Source of the DNA: Unio delphinus
Taxonomy: Eukaryota; Mollusca; Bivalvia; Unionida; Unionidae
NCBI GenBank assembly: GCA_029339505.1
Contig: JAQISU010000118.1
Span: 6,184,001 to 6,248,000, forward strand
Reading direction: 5' to 3'
Length of the DNA stretch: 64,000 nucleotides
Position numbers and translations under genes: made by a program
Notes under the pieces: generated by a model
Database searches by the model: none
What the model saw: the letters and a program-made list of their open reading frames with translations, nothing else
Told to the model about the DNA's origin: nothing
Part shown: positions 1 through 9,364 of the stretch, one piece after another
Layout: every line of letters starts with the position of its first letter
Position numbering within the stretch: the first letter of the stretch is position 1

Positions 1-1699
1 AAGTGTTTCAATAATATTTTCAACATTTGTTTTTGGAATTATTTATCAGATTTTTTCCTTGTGAACAACCTACTGCAGAGGACTTAATTTTGGTATCATG
101 ATGCAAAAAAGATGTTGTATTCAGTATTTTAAGCAGAGCACAATAAAATCACTATAGCAACAACAACCGATTCTTGATATTTATGCATTTGTCCATGCAG
201 AACAGGTGCTATGTAATTGTCTGAAAACATAACATTTTCGAAACTTATGTGATATGTTGTTCACCTTCCAGGCATTGTTCAGATCTCCAATTTAAAGCAA
301 AAGTAACGTCGTTAAAGGTGAGTGGCATTTCAGATGTAATATTATCAAACATTCCTGTTTTGATTAATATCGGAGGAAAAATCCGTGATCCTGTGTCTGT
401 ATTGCTGGTCCATCGTTGTACCTGTATTAAATCGCACATCATTCTTCTCCGTACCGTCTTCGTAAGGGTGTGTTCCGAAAACAAAAGGCTATTGAATGAG
501 TAATAGTATAATAAACTATTTGAAGATTAGAACTTTGAAAATGACTTGAAAGTTACGGCCTCATCAATGAAGAAACTGTCAAGAAAGAATGTTTGCACAT
601 CAGCATTGAGATCAATTTAGAACCTGTGTTTGCGCGCATGCCCAGCATCGTCTTAGTTTGCGTGCCCTTGGGACACTTTCTGACCTTTGACGTATAATAT
701 GTCCTACCAGTAATAACGGAAACAGCTTGTGTATTCTAAACAGCTTGTGTATTCTAAACAGCTTGTGTATTCTAAACAGCTTGTGTATTCTACTTTGGCA
801 ACATGCAGTCATTTAATTAGATATAACAGCGCAAGTACACTTCTAAAATCGACATGAGTTTCGGCTTGGGCGGGTGAAGTGTAATTCAGGGGAAGAGTAT
901 GGATTAGTATTCAGCTAGGACTGAAATCTCACAAATCTTACACTTAATTATTTCTATGTTCCACTTCTATCTAACAATCCAGTACTTTACCTTGGCTTTC
1001 TTTTGTTCCACGTCTGATTCATCTGTTTCTGTTGGTGAAGTCATTTGGTTAAATATTGTCGTGCTGCAATATAAATGTCTGAAACCTAATCAAAGTAAGG
1101 TGACTGTTCAGGCTCATCTGCTGCTTGCGTTCCAAAGATTTTCATTATGATTTCCTTAGACTCATCGAACAGGTTTTCTCGAAGACTTGTCAGGCAAAGT
1201 GATATGCATCTATCACGACATTACTAGTGTCAATATCTTGATAATGGACATGGGCGCATTCTGTCCTCATTTATAAGCATTTGCGGTCTGAATACCTCTA
1301 TCTTGTATATCCCTGTCCATGATGGGCAACAAGATGATCTGATCAACAATAATTGATGTACAATAGGTCCAGACTATTATTGGAATAGTCTAGAGTGTTC
1401 ATGTGATTATGACATTTTGGTGTACATAAGCTGTTTGCAAAATGGCGAACTTATTACGCTATACTCAAAACCGATTAGTTTATTAAATTTGTAAGGTGAT
1501 ATACGTTATACCTTCCACGGTTTTACTATGTCACATATGTCAGTTGGAATAATGACACTAACAAAGTTCTCCCTCGTAGTAAGAGGAGTTTTTTTTTAAT
1601 TTAGCTACGCTTTCCGGAAAGATGACCGCTATCGCTTAACCGGCTTGACGCATCTCATTCCTTTTTGTGCTAATTTTCAAGATATATCTGATTACTCTA
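1..1699. other. Host flank left of the Polinton, no gene seen
   Basis: The open frames here are short and carry no recognisable motif or splice-compatible exon. The only structure I see is a perfect 18-bp tandem repeat at 723-793 (four copies). The last bases before the element, CTCTA at 1695-1699, are repeated just outside the other end of the element and form the candidate target site duplication. Confidence 0.5.
723..793. repeat. 18-bp tandem repeat, 4 copies
   Basis: Four head-to-tail copies of the unit CAGCTTGTGTATTCTAAA lie in host DNA. It is a simple minisatellite with no coding signal. Confidence 0.85.
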
Positions 1700-1905
1700 A
1701 GCAGCAGAGAGGGTGAATCCTACAACATTTTTTGTTTTTATTTTTGATTATACCCCCTCCAAATAACACTAGACCCTTCTCGCGAATAACTAGAAAAAAA
1801 AATGAGTCTGGAAACATGAGATTCGCATTCGCGAATCATAAAATGTCGTCGTTGTCACTCACCCTCTCTGCTGCTATGGGTTAACCTGAATATTTTATCA
1901 AGTCC
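1700..1905. repeat. Left terminal inverted repeat of the Polinton
   Basis: About 206 bp matches the complement of 18117-18327 with very few differences: one substitution in the middle, a 5-bp insertion in the right copy and one single-base indel near the inner edge. It starts with AG, as Polinton termini do. The motif AGCAGCAGAGAGGGTGA at the tip recurs inverted at 1859-1875, so one TIR can fold on itself. AATAAA on the minus strand (1737-1742) could polyadenylate the leftmost gene. Confidence 0.92.
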
Positions 1906-1921
1906 TTAGGACGAAAATCAT

Positions 1922-3274
1922 TTATGATTTCACAAACAAGCTAATCGCTAACACCTCTTCTTGTAAATCAATTAGATTATTTGACTGGTCGGTGAGTTTG
2001 AAATTAATTCTCGTTAACGAATTATTATGGCATCGCATGTAGACAGGATTAATTGGGTTTTCAATAATTAAAAACCCTGGAGGAACTATTGGTGCAAATG
2101 AATACAAAATATATCCCTGCTGAGCTTGATTTGATCGTTCTAAATTTATTTGATAGCTTCCTTCGATCACATCACACACTAAATTAAGCGCAATCACCGT
2201 TGAAATATTCACGTTGAACGGAGCGATATGCCTACCACCACCATCTGGATCATTATTATGTTTGAGGAGGACAGTTGAATCTGATTTTTGTAGCGCTTTG
2301 ATGATATCGGTTTTAACAATTCTTACTAATTCATCAGCGTTGTATTTCGGAAACCTGAAATTACGCAGATTGTCTTTTGTGATATTGTAATCGGTTAGGA
2401 ATTGTTGTTTATTGTCGCTGTTGTCATTAATTATTGTTTGAATAATTAGTTCATAGATATATTTCATGTCGGATATAAGCTGATTTATTATTTCAACGTG
2501 TTTTTGCGATCTTGTTTTCCGTAGTTGTTCTAGTTGTGTGTCATATAATTGTTTAATCTCATTAAAATAACCACGGACGTCAGCTAGCGTAAATGAAATA
2601 GTAACAGATGACTCGGCTGTTCTTTTAATGATAAAATCCCATTGCAATGTGTCTTTGTTGGTGAATATAAATCTATCGCCGATTTTTCCTTTTCTTATAT
2701 CAGATAAATTATCTCGATAACTGGGATTGATTTCATGATATGATTGTACATCCGTGGTTAAGTCGGTGGTGGATTTTTCCGGTGGTAATTCAGGCCATCC
2801 CAGTACGGTTCTAATAGAACTTTGATAGATATCTACGACATAACCCTCTGTGCTTATTTCAATGGCAGATGATAGTGTTGGCTCATGAACCGTTATAGCT
2901 ATCTTTGATTCTTTTCCAGTAATCGATTTTATTCTACGCGCGAATTCGTTATTGATTTGTTCGATTTGGTATGATCCGGTTGGTATGGAAACAACGTTCC
3001 AGTCTGGGGTACCGTGGGGTTTATTCTTATTTGCAAATACCAGGGAATTATTCGGTTGTTGACCACCAAATGATTTTGACCTAATATTTGGCCAACTGTG
3101 GTATACTCGTAATTTTGCTAGCGCTATCTCCTTCACTGGGACCGGAGAGGGGAAATTCACACTGAATTCTGGATTCGTTGAGGTTAATGAGATCATGCTT
3201 GTTTGTACTGGTTTTGTGTTCTCCACTATTTGTTGAAGTAATTCCATCTGTGTTGTCATTGTTATTATACTCAT
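1922..3274 (-). CDS. Conserved Polinton structural-type protein (450 aa), candidate minor capsid/penton or vertex protein
   Basis: This 450-residue protein has no signal peptide or membrane span. Its N-terminal third (about residues 25-110) carries the pattern I associate with a widespread Polinton/adintovirus protein: a Leu-Thr-Ser-rich strand, then YHSWPNI, then IPTGSYQIEQIN. The middle (about 230-330) is helical and charged. The C-terminal quarter is conserved in the second element at the right end of the window, including HNNSLTRINF and the ending SLFVKS. It is the first gene inside the left TIR and the last of the minus-strand structural cluster. A role as minor capsid (penton) protein is inference. 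The first 194 bp overlap the upstream gene in another frame, so Met10 or Met27 could be the true start. Confidence 0.7.
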   Translation of the reverse strand: MSIITMTTQMELLQQIVENTKPVQTSMISLTSTNPEFSVNFPSPVPVKEIALAKLRVYHSWPNIRSKSFGGQQPNNSLVFANKNKPHGTPDWNVVSIPTGSYQIEQINNEFARRIKSITGKESKIAITVHEPTLSSAIEISTEGYVVDIYQSSIRTVLGWPELPPEKSTTDLTTDVQSYHEINPSYRDNLSDIRKGKIGDRFIFTNKDTLQWDFIIKRTAESSVTISFTLADVRGYFNEIKQLYDTQLEQLRKTRSQKHVEIINQLISDMKYIYELIIQTIINDNSDNKQQFLTDYNITKDNLRNFRFPKYNADELVRIVKTDIIKALQKSDSTVLLKHNNDPDGGGRHIAPFNVNISTVIALNLVCDVIEGSYQINLERSNQAQQGYILYSFAPIVPPGFLIIENPINPVYMRCHNNSLTRINFKLTDQSNNLIDLQEEVLAISLFVKS

Positions 3275-3734
3275 GTTGTATTTCTAATTTTGACATCGCA
3301 GAATTATATATATCTACCATCGCTGAAAACTCACTCTCTGATATAATTGTATCATCGAGCGATGACGATATCAATGAGGATAATTGCGAGTATGCAGTGG
3401 ACACAACATGAAATTGAATTATGTAGTCTTGTAGTTTCCGTTGGCTGCATGAGGATATTTTATTTGTGATTATTGAAATTATTCCAGCGATTGTTGTTGC
3501 CGCAGAAATGCAAATTGGAACAGCTATCGGGGCCATCATTGTCACTGAAGACAGTATAATACCAGCTCCAGTGATTACACCACTCACAGCGTACACAGTA
3601 ACATCAATTGCGGTAATTCTCCTGCGATATTTTTTAATTTTCAATTCATACTCCTCAGACTCCTCAGACAAGGTTTTGAGTCTAGTTTGATATTCTCTGA
3701 CCTGATCATAGCGATATTGCGATGATGAAATCAT
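3081..3734 (-). CDS. Coiled-coil protein with a hydrophobic hairpin, conserved Polinton type, function unknown
   Basis: The protein has 217 residues. A charged coiled-coil N-terminus (residues 5-42) is followed by a long apolar stretch (about 43-92) that looks like two membrane helices, then a second helical region with ISESEFSAMVDIYNSAM (about 132-148). This layout (coiled coil, Gly/Ala/Val-rich hairpin, then an SxxEF helix) recurs in Polinton gene sets, but I know no assigned function. A membrane-active virion component is possible. The last 65 codons overlap the start of the next gene out of frame and read as low-complexity Asn/Ser/Thr, so the C-terminus is doubtful. The start lies 31 bp from the end of the fibre-like gene. 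Confidence 0.65.
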   Translation of the reverse strand: MISSSQYRYDQVREYQTRLKTLSEESEEYELKIKKYRRRITAIDVTVYAVSGVITGAGIILSSVTMMAPIAVPICISAATTIAGIISIITNKISSCSQRKLQDYIIQFHVVSTAYSQLSSLISSSLDDTIISESEFSAMVDIYNSAMSKLEIQHEYNNNDNTDGITSTNSGEHKTSTNKHDLINLNESRIQCEFPLSGPSEGDSASKITSIPQLAKY

Positions 3735-3764
3735 TTTTTATTTTAACAACGCTAGCGTTTTCAA

Positions 3765-4887
3765 TTACGATTTACTTAAATCCGCTACGAATTCCACATA
3801 CCACGTTTTTGAGACCCTAACCAAATCTTTATCAGTAGATGTAATTGTAAACTTTTCAGTTGTATTCTTGTCGATGATCGTTGAAATCGTATTATTGACC
3901 CCGGATGAACTGGACGATGAAATATTAAATTGAGACAATGGTGTTACTAGTGTTAATCGATAAATACCCTTAACGGTTGCAGTGATATCTAATTTGTTGT
4001 TTGTAGGTGACCACTCAAATGATCCGTGTTGGATCGTGTATACTAAGTTGTTGGTTTTCTCATGAGGAATTTTTGTTTTTTCAATGGTTGTTATCATCCT
4101 CGAAAGATCACCTTTGACGGCTTCGATGACGTTTTTCGTCTCATCGATGGATTTTTTAATATCAGGGAGTTTCAGTTCAATTTTATCGAATGTAGTTCCA
4201 ATAAATTTATCAATGATATTTCTACGAAATGCGGTAAACTGTTTTATGTGTTCTTCGGTTTTAGATTGAAGTGTTGCTAGTTCTAACGCAGAATCGATGA
4301 GAGTTTTAAATCGATCTGTAATCGTCGAAAAAAGTACACCCGTTTGAGTTTACCCTGATCGGAAAATAACGCGATAGTATCCTCGATTGCATTTTGTTGT
4401 TTAACTAAAATATCATCCAGAGAAATATTACTGGTTTTCAATTTACCCTGATCGGAAAATAACGCAACGGTGTTCTCGATTGCGTTTTGTTGTTTAACCA
4501 AAATATCATCCAGAGAAATATTACTGGTTTTCAATTTACCCTGATCGGAAAATAACGCGATAGTATCCTCGATTGCGTTTTGTTGTTTAACCAAAATATC
4601 ATCCAGAGAAATATTACTGGTTTTCAATTTACCCTGATCGGAAAATAACGCGATAGTATCCTGGATTGCGTTTTGTTGTTTAACCAAAATATCATCCAGA
4701 GAAATATTACTGGATTTCAATTTACCCTGTTTGTCTTGAAATACAACTATTTCATTCGGGTCAACACTTGTTAAGTTCAACGTCTCAGCGATTTCATCTT
4801 TAATTTTTTTTTTATATCCTTGATAGAATCAGGAGTTGCAGTGTCATCGGGTTTGGGTTTCAGAGGTCTTCCCCAAATATCAATCAT
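3765..4887 (-). CDS. Fibre-like repeat protein, broken by two frameshifts
   Basis: The likely start is ATG at 4887, six bases after the protease stop, opening with MIDIWGRPLK. The frame is lost at a 10-base A run (4804-4813). It resumes in the frame holding four full 31-residue repeats (core NISLDDILVKQQNA, 93 bp each, about 4380-4740), is lost again at a short A run (4343-4345), and resumes in the frame that reads through to the stop at 3765. Both breaks are one base short. The last part has a helical stretch and then a beta-rich C-terminal domain (about 4097-3765) with an SSSSSS linker. A regular repeat shaft plus a C-terminal beta domain, next to protease and capsid genes, suggests a trimeric fibre or spike. 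That role is inferred from architecture only. Confidence 0.68.
4350..4745 (-). repeat. 93-bp tandem coding repeat (31 aa)
   Basis: Four near-identical 93-bp units plus a partial fifth lie within the fibre-like gene. Differences between units are few (for example Ile/Val and Asp/Asn swaps), which indicates recent amplification or homogenisation. The unit encodes DQGKLKTSNISLDDILV followed by an amphipathic helix ending in IALFS. Confidence 0.9.
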
Positions 4888-4893
4888 GATATT

Positions 4894-5307
4894 TTATATA
4901 TCTCTCTCTAAAAAGCGATTACTAGTGTAGTCATTTACGACAATGTGTGGTGATTTTCTAGATGCTGAAATAGCGTCAAGGACATTTAATACTTCACTGC
5001 CACATATTGGTGGGTCATTGATTTGTTGTGTTGGTAGCGTAGAATACCAAGTCTTCATTGGAAGGGTTTTTATATAACGCATAAACTCTTTTGGTGGGGC
5101 TAATCCATATGAATCAAAATAGACAATCCCACGTGGATCAATAGCGTATGCAACCCAGTGAGTTCCAGGTCCGGAGCTGTTATCGAGATTAATGATACCT
5201 GTTTCAGTTTTGTTTGGTTGATGTGGTAATTGATCTTTCATAAAAACACCTCTGAAATTTTTAATCACTAGTTTTTTAGCAGCATCCATTAAATCAAAAT
5301 TGGACAT
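4894..5307 (-). CDS. Adenain-like cysteine protease (maturation protease)
   Basis: This is a Ulp1/adenovirus-protease fold enzyme that matures capsid proteins in Polintons and adenoviruses. Starting at MSNFDLMD (5307; an alternative Met is at 5316) it has 137 residues. It contains FRGVFMKDQLP, then GPGTHWVAY with the catalytic His (50), YFDSYG with the acidic residue (Asp65), a Gln (94 or 95) before the active site, and PPICGSE with the nucleophile Cys102. All expected catalytic residues are present. The frame stays open upstream to 5433, but that part overlaps the pX-like gene repeats and is probably untranslated. The protease start sits just after the pX-like stop at 5328, as in a compact polycistronic layout. 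This gene looks intact. Confidence 0.9.
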   Translation of the reverse strand: MSNFDLMDAAKKLVIKNFRGVFMKDQLPHQPNKTETGIINLDNSSGPGTHWVAYAIDPRGIVYFDSYGLAPPKEFMRYIKTLPMKTWYSTLPTQQINDPPICGSEVLNVLDAISASRKSPHIVVNDYTSNRFLERDI

Positions 5308-5327
5308 TGGAACCATAGATTCCTCAA

Positions 5328-5879
5328 TTAATAAACCGTTCCTGGTAGTCTCAGGCCTGATCCGTGAACGGATCTCCCGCTGTACCATGAATACGGGGTT
5401 CCTGGTAGTCTTAGACCCTTTCCGCTGTACCATGAATACGGGGTTCCTGGTAGTCTTAGACCCTTTCCCTTTTTTATACCTTGACCTTTCTTCGGTTCAT
5501 AAGATTCAGCAATGCTCTGTACCGCTTTTGTTCCCAAGCCTCCAACTACCCCCAATGCGGCCGCTTTTGCTACTGCTGGGGCTGCTGCCGCAACCAATGC
5601 TGGTATTGCAGCAAACAACGGAAATATACCACCTGTTTTTATCATATTTTTGATAGCAGCCGCAGAGAGTGTGATCTGAACTCCTTTTTTATCCTTGAAA
5701 GCATCATTGAAATGTTTCACTTGACGAGTTGTCAGCGATAATTTATTTGCACCACCAGTCATTTGATTAGGTTTCAACGTGATTGTGGTTCCACATTTTT
5801 TAGCCGATTCTGATTGCAATTTTTTGATTTGACCAGGAGTTAACGCAACACTAATAACACTATATGACATGTTATACAT
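5328..5879 (-). CDS. pX-like minor virion/core protein with hydrophobic core segment
   Basis: The protein has 183 residues. The N-terminal half has LTPGQIKKLQ and ITLSAAAIKNMIKTGG, two related helix-turn units. Then follows a Gly-Gly-led apolar stretch (about 96-130, Ala/Val/Leu-rich), a basic GKG-rich linker, and repeated RLPGTPYSWYSG units. The GG + apolar + basic arrangement resembles the adenovirus pX (late L2 mu) family and is standard in Polintons between protease and capsid genes. The role is inferred: DNA condensation or a membrane-active virion component. The C-terminal repeats come from a 48-bp tandem duplication (about 5355-5465). The gene looks intact. Confidence 0.75.
   Translation of the reverse strand: MYNMSYSVISVALTPGQIKKLQSESAKKCGTTITLKPNQMTGGANKLSLTTRQVKHFNDAFKDKKGVQITLSAAAIKNMIKTGGIFPLFAAIPALVAAAAPAVAKAAALGVVGGLGTKAVQSIAESYEPKKGQGIKKGKGLRLPGTPYSWYSGKGLRLPGTPYSWYSGRSVHGSGLRLPGTVY
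5355..5465 (-). repeat. 48-bp tandem duplication at the 3' end of the pX-like gene
   Basis: A near-perfect 48-bp unit is present twice, with a third diverged partial copy. In the pX-like frame it adds GKGLRLPGTPYSWYS units, and the same DNA extends the open frame upstream of the protease. Confidence 0.85.
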
Positions 5880-5936
5880 AATTGATTGATTCTAAATCGT
5901 AAAACGATTCAATGGAAATATCCTTCGGATTTTCAA

Positions 5937-7357
5937 TTACATATTTTCCACTGGTGCATCTACCACTCTCATTCTTCCTCCAACACCTTCAAGTAGCATT
6001 GATTTATCACTGAGAATGACAGCAACCGCTCTATAATTAGCAGCACCACCAGGACGGGTTACACGGGCTCTAAAGTGTATATCAACGACAGATTGTCTCA
6101 CCAAGTCGAGATGTTCCAGCGAAAAGTAATAAATCGGATACAGATTTTTAAAATCATATTGTGATATTTGCAAACCGGTATCCACATTTTGATCACGTGC
6201 CATAAATGACAACAGGTTATGATAGACACGTGCAATATGATTTTGACCGTAATCAAGTTGCACATCTTCAGATGGTTCCTGTTGTCCGTTTATTCTCAGC
6301 GAGACTTCATTAACACCTAACTGATCAAATATCATATGACTTCGTTGTTGATTACCAACTCGATCATTATTCTGTAATGCAATAAATATATGACGTGGAG
6401 CTGAAACCCCTTGTTTTGATGCCAGGTGCCATGTGAATGTACCATTAACATTGTCTTGTTTAGTATCCGTAGTCACTGATAACCAACTCAATAACGACTT
6501 TCCTCCTTGGTCCATAAATGATAACAATTTTCCTTCTGCGGTAATTGATGGAGTTAACACTGGCATCCACAATGATAGTTTTGTTAAAACGACTTTACCA
6601 TCAGAACACCAGCATCACGCCATATTGCATCATTATCAGTACCCTTTCGTACAAGCGCTACTGTGTGTTTAGCTCCATAAATAACTTTTTGGACGTTTCT
6701 ACAGAATCCGAATATATGATGCAGTGGAATTGCACATGAAAATTGTCGACGCTGTCCTTGTAATGTTGATACACGTGTTGCGAATCCTAGATTGTAAGTA
6801 GTAATAGTATTTATGACATCAAAATCACCAGCTGGTCTTTTATATCCGGCTGGTGCTGGATTAACTGCAGTGGCTTGTGTTGCCTTGACTCTAGAATACG
6901 GGTTGTGTTCAGGGTGATCAGTAATATCCTTAGAAAACATCATAGATGGACCTGCTGATCTTGTATAATCATCAGAATATCTTGCTAACCCTATGATTGT
7001 TGTAGCCACATCAACTTCACGGTCAATGGATTCAATTTCTTTTCCATCAATGAGATATCTAGCGCTTTCAAATAACGCCATGATACCGTTATTAACAAAA
7101 CCAACTCGGGTAGTTTGGCTAATGTCATATGGAGGATCATTATGTGCAGCATCATTTGTTACAAGTTCTCCTTCTACTTCAATAAACGCTTCACAAGGTA
7201 AAAAGTATTTACTTGTATCATGAACTTGAAGTTCAATTCGTGATCGGAGATCGGGTTGTACTGCGTGATAAGAATAAAATTGAAAATCGCGTACAGAATC
7301 ATCTTTACGCACTGGGGCATCCATATCAAATGCTGGATCAGGTGACCTTTTGAACAT
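5937..7357 (-). CDS. Major capsid protein (double jelly-roll), one frameshift
   Basis: Translation starts at 7357 (MFKRSPDPAF). The first frame gives 257 residues and ends at 6584. The second frame gives about 215 residues and ends at 5937. The break is at a three-base A run (6594-6596) that is one base short. The first part contains the Polinton major-capsid signature: SRIELQVHDTSKYFLP, GFVNNGIMALFESARYLIDG, GKEIESIDRE and ARYSDDY. The second part contains LRINGQ, YDFKNLYPIYYFSL and a final strand-rich RVTRPGGAANYRAVAV. Total length (about 470) is on the small side for the family. It would form the icosahedral capsomers. Upstream lies the pVI-like gene, downstream the pX-like gene. Confidence 0.88.
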
Positions 7358-7411
7358 TTTATTCTATTTATCAGAGTCTAAATCGGATTTTCCATTTCAT
7401 CGTGAAAAACG

Positions 7412-7858
7412 CTAGCGTTTTCCTCGTGGTTTTTTAAAGCCACTTCCTGCTATCATGTTTGCTGTCATGTTATTTTGGTCCTCTTGATTTACCATCGACG
7501 CTAGTTTTTCATCTACTGCGTTATTTATTATTTTACTAACACTCGCAGGCATCTCTACTGTAGATGGCAATGGTACCTGTTTCTCTTTTCGTCTCACTAA
7601 TGATGTTATTTTATCCTTCGCAGTTGAAAACGCTTTCCCGGCAAGATCTCCAACAGTACTAATACCCTTATCACGAATAACATCAATGGCTTTCATTCCT
7701 AGTTGTTTAGCTAACGGCATCACTTTTGGGGCCGTTCTTGAAAAAAATCCTAAAATGGTATTACCTAAACCATCTCCGTAGTATGCTCTATAAACTGGAA
7801 ACCGCGAATTAACTACATAGACGGGGGTTGGTTTATCATGATTGTAGTGTATAATCAT
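7412..7858 (-). CDS. pVI/pX-type minor capsid protein candidate
   Basis: The protein has 148 residues. The N-terminal YRAYYGDGLGNTILGFFSR is a Tyr-rich segment followed by a Gly-x-Gly turn and an amphipathic helix. It continues with APKVMPLAKQLGMKAIDVIR and a long basic helical region, and ends in a basic tail GSGFKKPRGKR. This Gly-rich motif plus amphipathic helix, next to the major capsid gene, is the usual position and look of the Polinton minor capsid protein thought to correspond to adenovirus pVI or a related membrane-active protein. Homology is inferred from layout, not proven. The gene is intact. The stop is 54 bp from the capsid gene start. Confidence 0.68.
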   Translation of the reverse strand: MIIHYNHDKPTPVYVVNSRFPVYRAYYGDGLGNTILGFFSRTAPKVMPLAKQLGMKAIDVIRDKGISTVGDLAGKAFSTAKDKITSLVRRKEKQVPLPSTVEMPASVSKIINNAVDEKLASMVNQEDQNNMTANMIAGSGFKKPRGKR

Positions 7859-7892
7859 CTTGTTATAAAACTAGTAGTTTTTTAATTAGTAA

Positions 7893-8282
7893 TCAATCGC
7901 TGTAATAACCATGGGCATCTTTGTGATTTTCAACTAACTCAGCAATGAGTTCTCGATATACATTAATGTCCATGATACCACCGGCAAATAATCGTCTACA
8001 GATATCAGCTGCTTCATTAATTATTTCCGGTGAGTTATTTCCGGCTCGTTTCCCTCCGATGAGAACTTCTAACCGTGATATATCACTGAGAATGTTACCA
8101 GGACAAGTAACGCTAGTGTTTTCGACTATTCCGCTACCTAAATACTTATCTTCAGTTGACTCCTCTTCATCCTCTTTAACTACTATATTCATTTGATTTT
8201 TTTTACTCAATACTTTGTTTTTAAAACTCTCAAAATCATTGCGGTTACCTTCTGTGATTCTAAATCTACCACGGTTTGCCAA
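7893..8282 (-). CDS. Conserved small Polinton protein with C-terminal AGNNSPE helical motif
   Basis: The protein has 129 residues. It has a basic N-terminus (MANRGRFRITEG) and an acidic middle (KEDEEESTEDKYLGSG). The conserved C-terminal helical domain contains ISRLEVLIGGKRAGN, then NSPEIINEAADICRR and a second helix ending LIAELVENH. The pattern (RLE-x-LIGS/G-x-AGNNSPE-x-x-NEA) recurs in Polinton genomes, always as a short protein near the capsid genes. I know no function for it. The start overlaps the end of the upstream gene by 17 bp, which suggests co-transcription. Confidence 0.62.
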   Translation of the reverse strand: MANRGRFRITEGNRNDFESFKNKVLSKKNQMNIVVKEDEEESTEDKYLGSGIVENTSVTCPGNILSDISRLEVLIGGKRAGNNSPEIINEAADICRRLFAGGIMDINVYRELIAELVENHKDAHGYYSD

Positions 8283-8868
8283 GTATACTTTTTTTTATCC
8301 AATTCTCGTCGTTTTTTATATACTCTTTATACTCTTTGTTTACAGCTATTTCTCTTTTATCGAGTGAAAAATTCCGCGCGGTAAAGTTAATTAAATCATT
8401 GTCATCTTTATAACTTTTAATTATGTTGTATGCATAGTTGGTAATTATAGTTTGCGGTGAATACATTTTTGCTATAGTAACGTCTTCTTCCTCTTCTTGT
8501 TTTCTTGCAATAGCACCTAGTTCTTCTAGTACTTGCTTTTTTTTTTGTTGTTGCCGTGAAGTAGCTACTATATCCACTGGAAGCGTTTCTAAAGACTTTT
8601 TTGTTTGTTTAGTTCTTTTTGCTATTTTTTCTAACACAGGGAAAAAAGTCTCTTCTTGTTTTTTTCCTTGCTCAGAGAGTGTTGACACTATCTGTTTCGT
8701 TGTTGTAGTTATTGGTTTAAACAACTCTTCAGATCCCGCAGCAAAATCAGTCTGAAGACTCTGTCGTTCTTGCAGTTTATTCCTGACAGAGTCACGAATT
8801 GGTATAAATTTCTTAATTGCATCTAGTCGCTCACGAGCCAATCGGGTCGTTAATGCTTCATTGACCAT
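8266..8868 (-). CDS. Coiled-coil protein, Polinton-type, function unknown
   Basis: The 200-residue protein is highly charged and mostly helical. It begins with RERLDAIKKFIPIRD and has long coiled-coil stretches to about residue 130 (KKQEETFFPVLEKIAKR, QQQKKKQVLEELG). A Tyr/Asn/Lys-rich C-terminal third ends KKSILGKPW. Length and the opening IRDSVRNKLQERQ-like segment fit a conserved Polinton protein that precedes the AGNNSPE protein. It is the first gene of the left minus-strand cluster, preceded by a repeat-rich non-coding stretch that probably holds its promoter. Confidence 0.6.
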   Translation of the reverse strand: MVNEALTTRLARERLDAIKKFIPIRDSVRNKLQERQSLQTDFAAGSEELFKPITTTTKQIVSTLSEQGKKQEETFFPVLEKIAKRTKQTKKSLETLPVDIVATSRQQQKKKQVLEELGAIARKQEEEEDVTIAKMYSPQTIITNYAYNIIKSYKDDNDLINFTARNFSLDKREIAVNKEYKEYIKNDENWIKKSILGKPW

Positions 8869-8874
8869 TATTTG

Positions 8875-9362
8875 AAATCAGAAACCATTTTTCAATTGCA
8901 AAACAATTTTCCCCATCGATGATTTCATCCTTAACGGTCCAATTTTTTATTGCTGTGAAATATTTTTATTTTTTATCCATTGATTTTGCCTGTTTTGGTG
9001 CCATTTAGGTGGTTTTCAGTTGAAAATCTCAAAGAGATTTTACAGTCAAGTAGTCGATTTTACATGGGATTTTCCATAAGGAAAAGCTGTTAAAACTCAT
9101 TTTTGATGATTTTTAGCCATTTTTCATCAATTTTTGCCTGTTTTCAGTGATGTTTGGTCATTTTTCATCGATTTTCATCAAAAAACCTCGTAGGGTCAAG
9201 TAGTCGATTTTGCATTGGATTTTCCATAGAGAAAAGCTGTTAGGATTCTATTTTATTTTCGCAGTGTGAAATATTTTCACTGATTCAATCAAAAAATGAC
9301 AAAAAAAAAATGAAAATCTCAAGGAGATTTTACTGTCTGACAAAATCTTTTGAGGGTCGGTC
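8875..9362. repeat. Non-coding, imperfectly repeated region upstream of the structural cluster
   Basis: No gene is seen. Blocks recur two or three times: TCAAGTAGTCGATTTT followed by GGATTTTCCATA and AAAAGCTGTTA (about 9046-9098 and 9196-9250), CTCAAAGAGATTTTAC-like segments (about 9027 and 9315), and TTTTGCCTGTTTT. This is a candidate promoter or origin-proximal region for the minus-strand structural genes. Confidence 0.55.
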
Positions 9363-9364
9363 AA

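Noticed and set aside
3466..3690. Plus-strand open frames under the coiled-coil/hydrophobic gene
   Set aside because: They are shadows of the minus-strand structural gene; the apolar content is inherited from the complementary codons.
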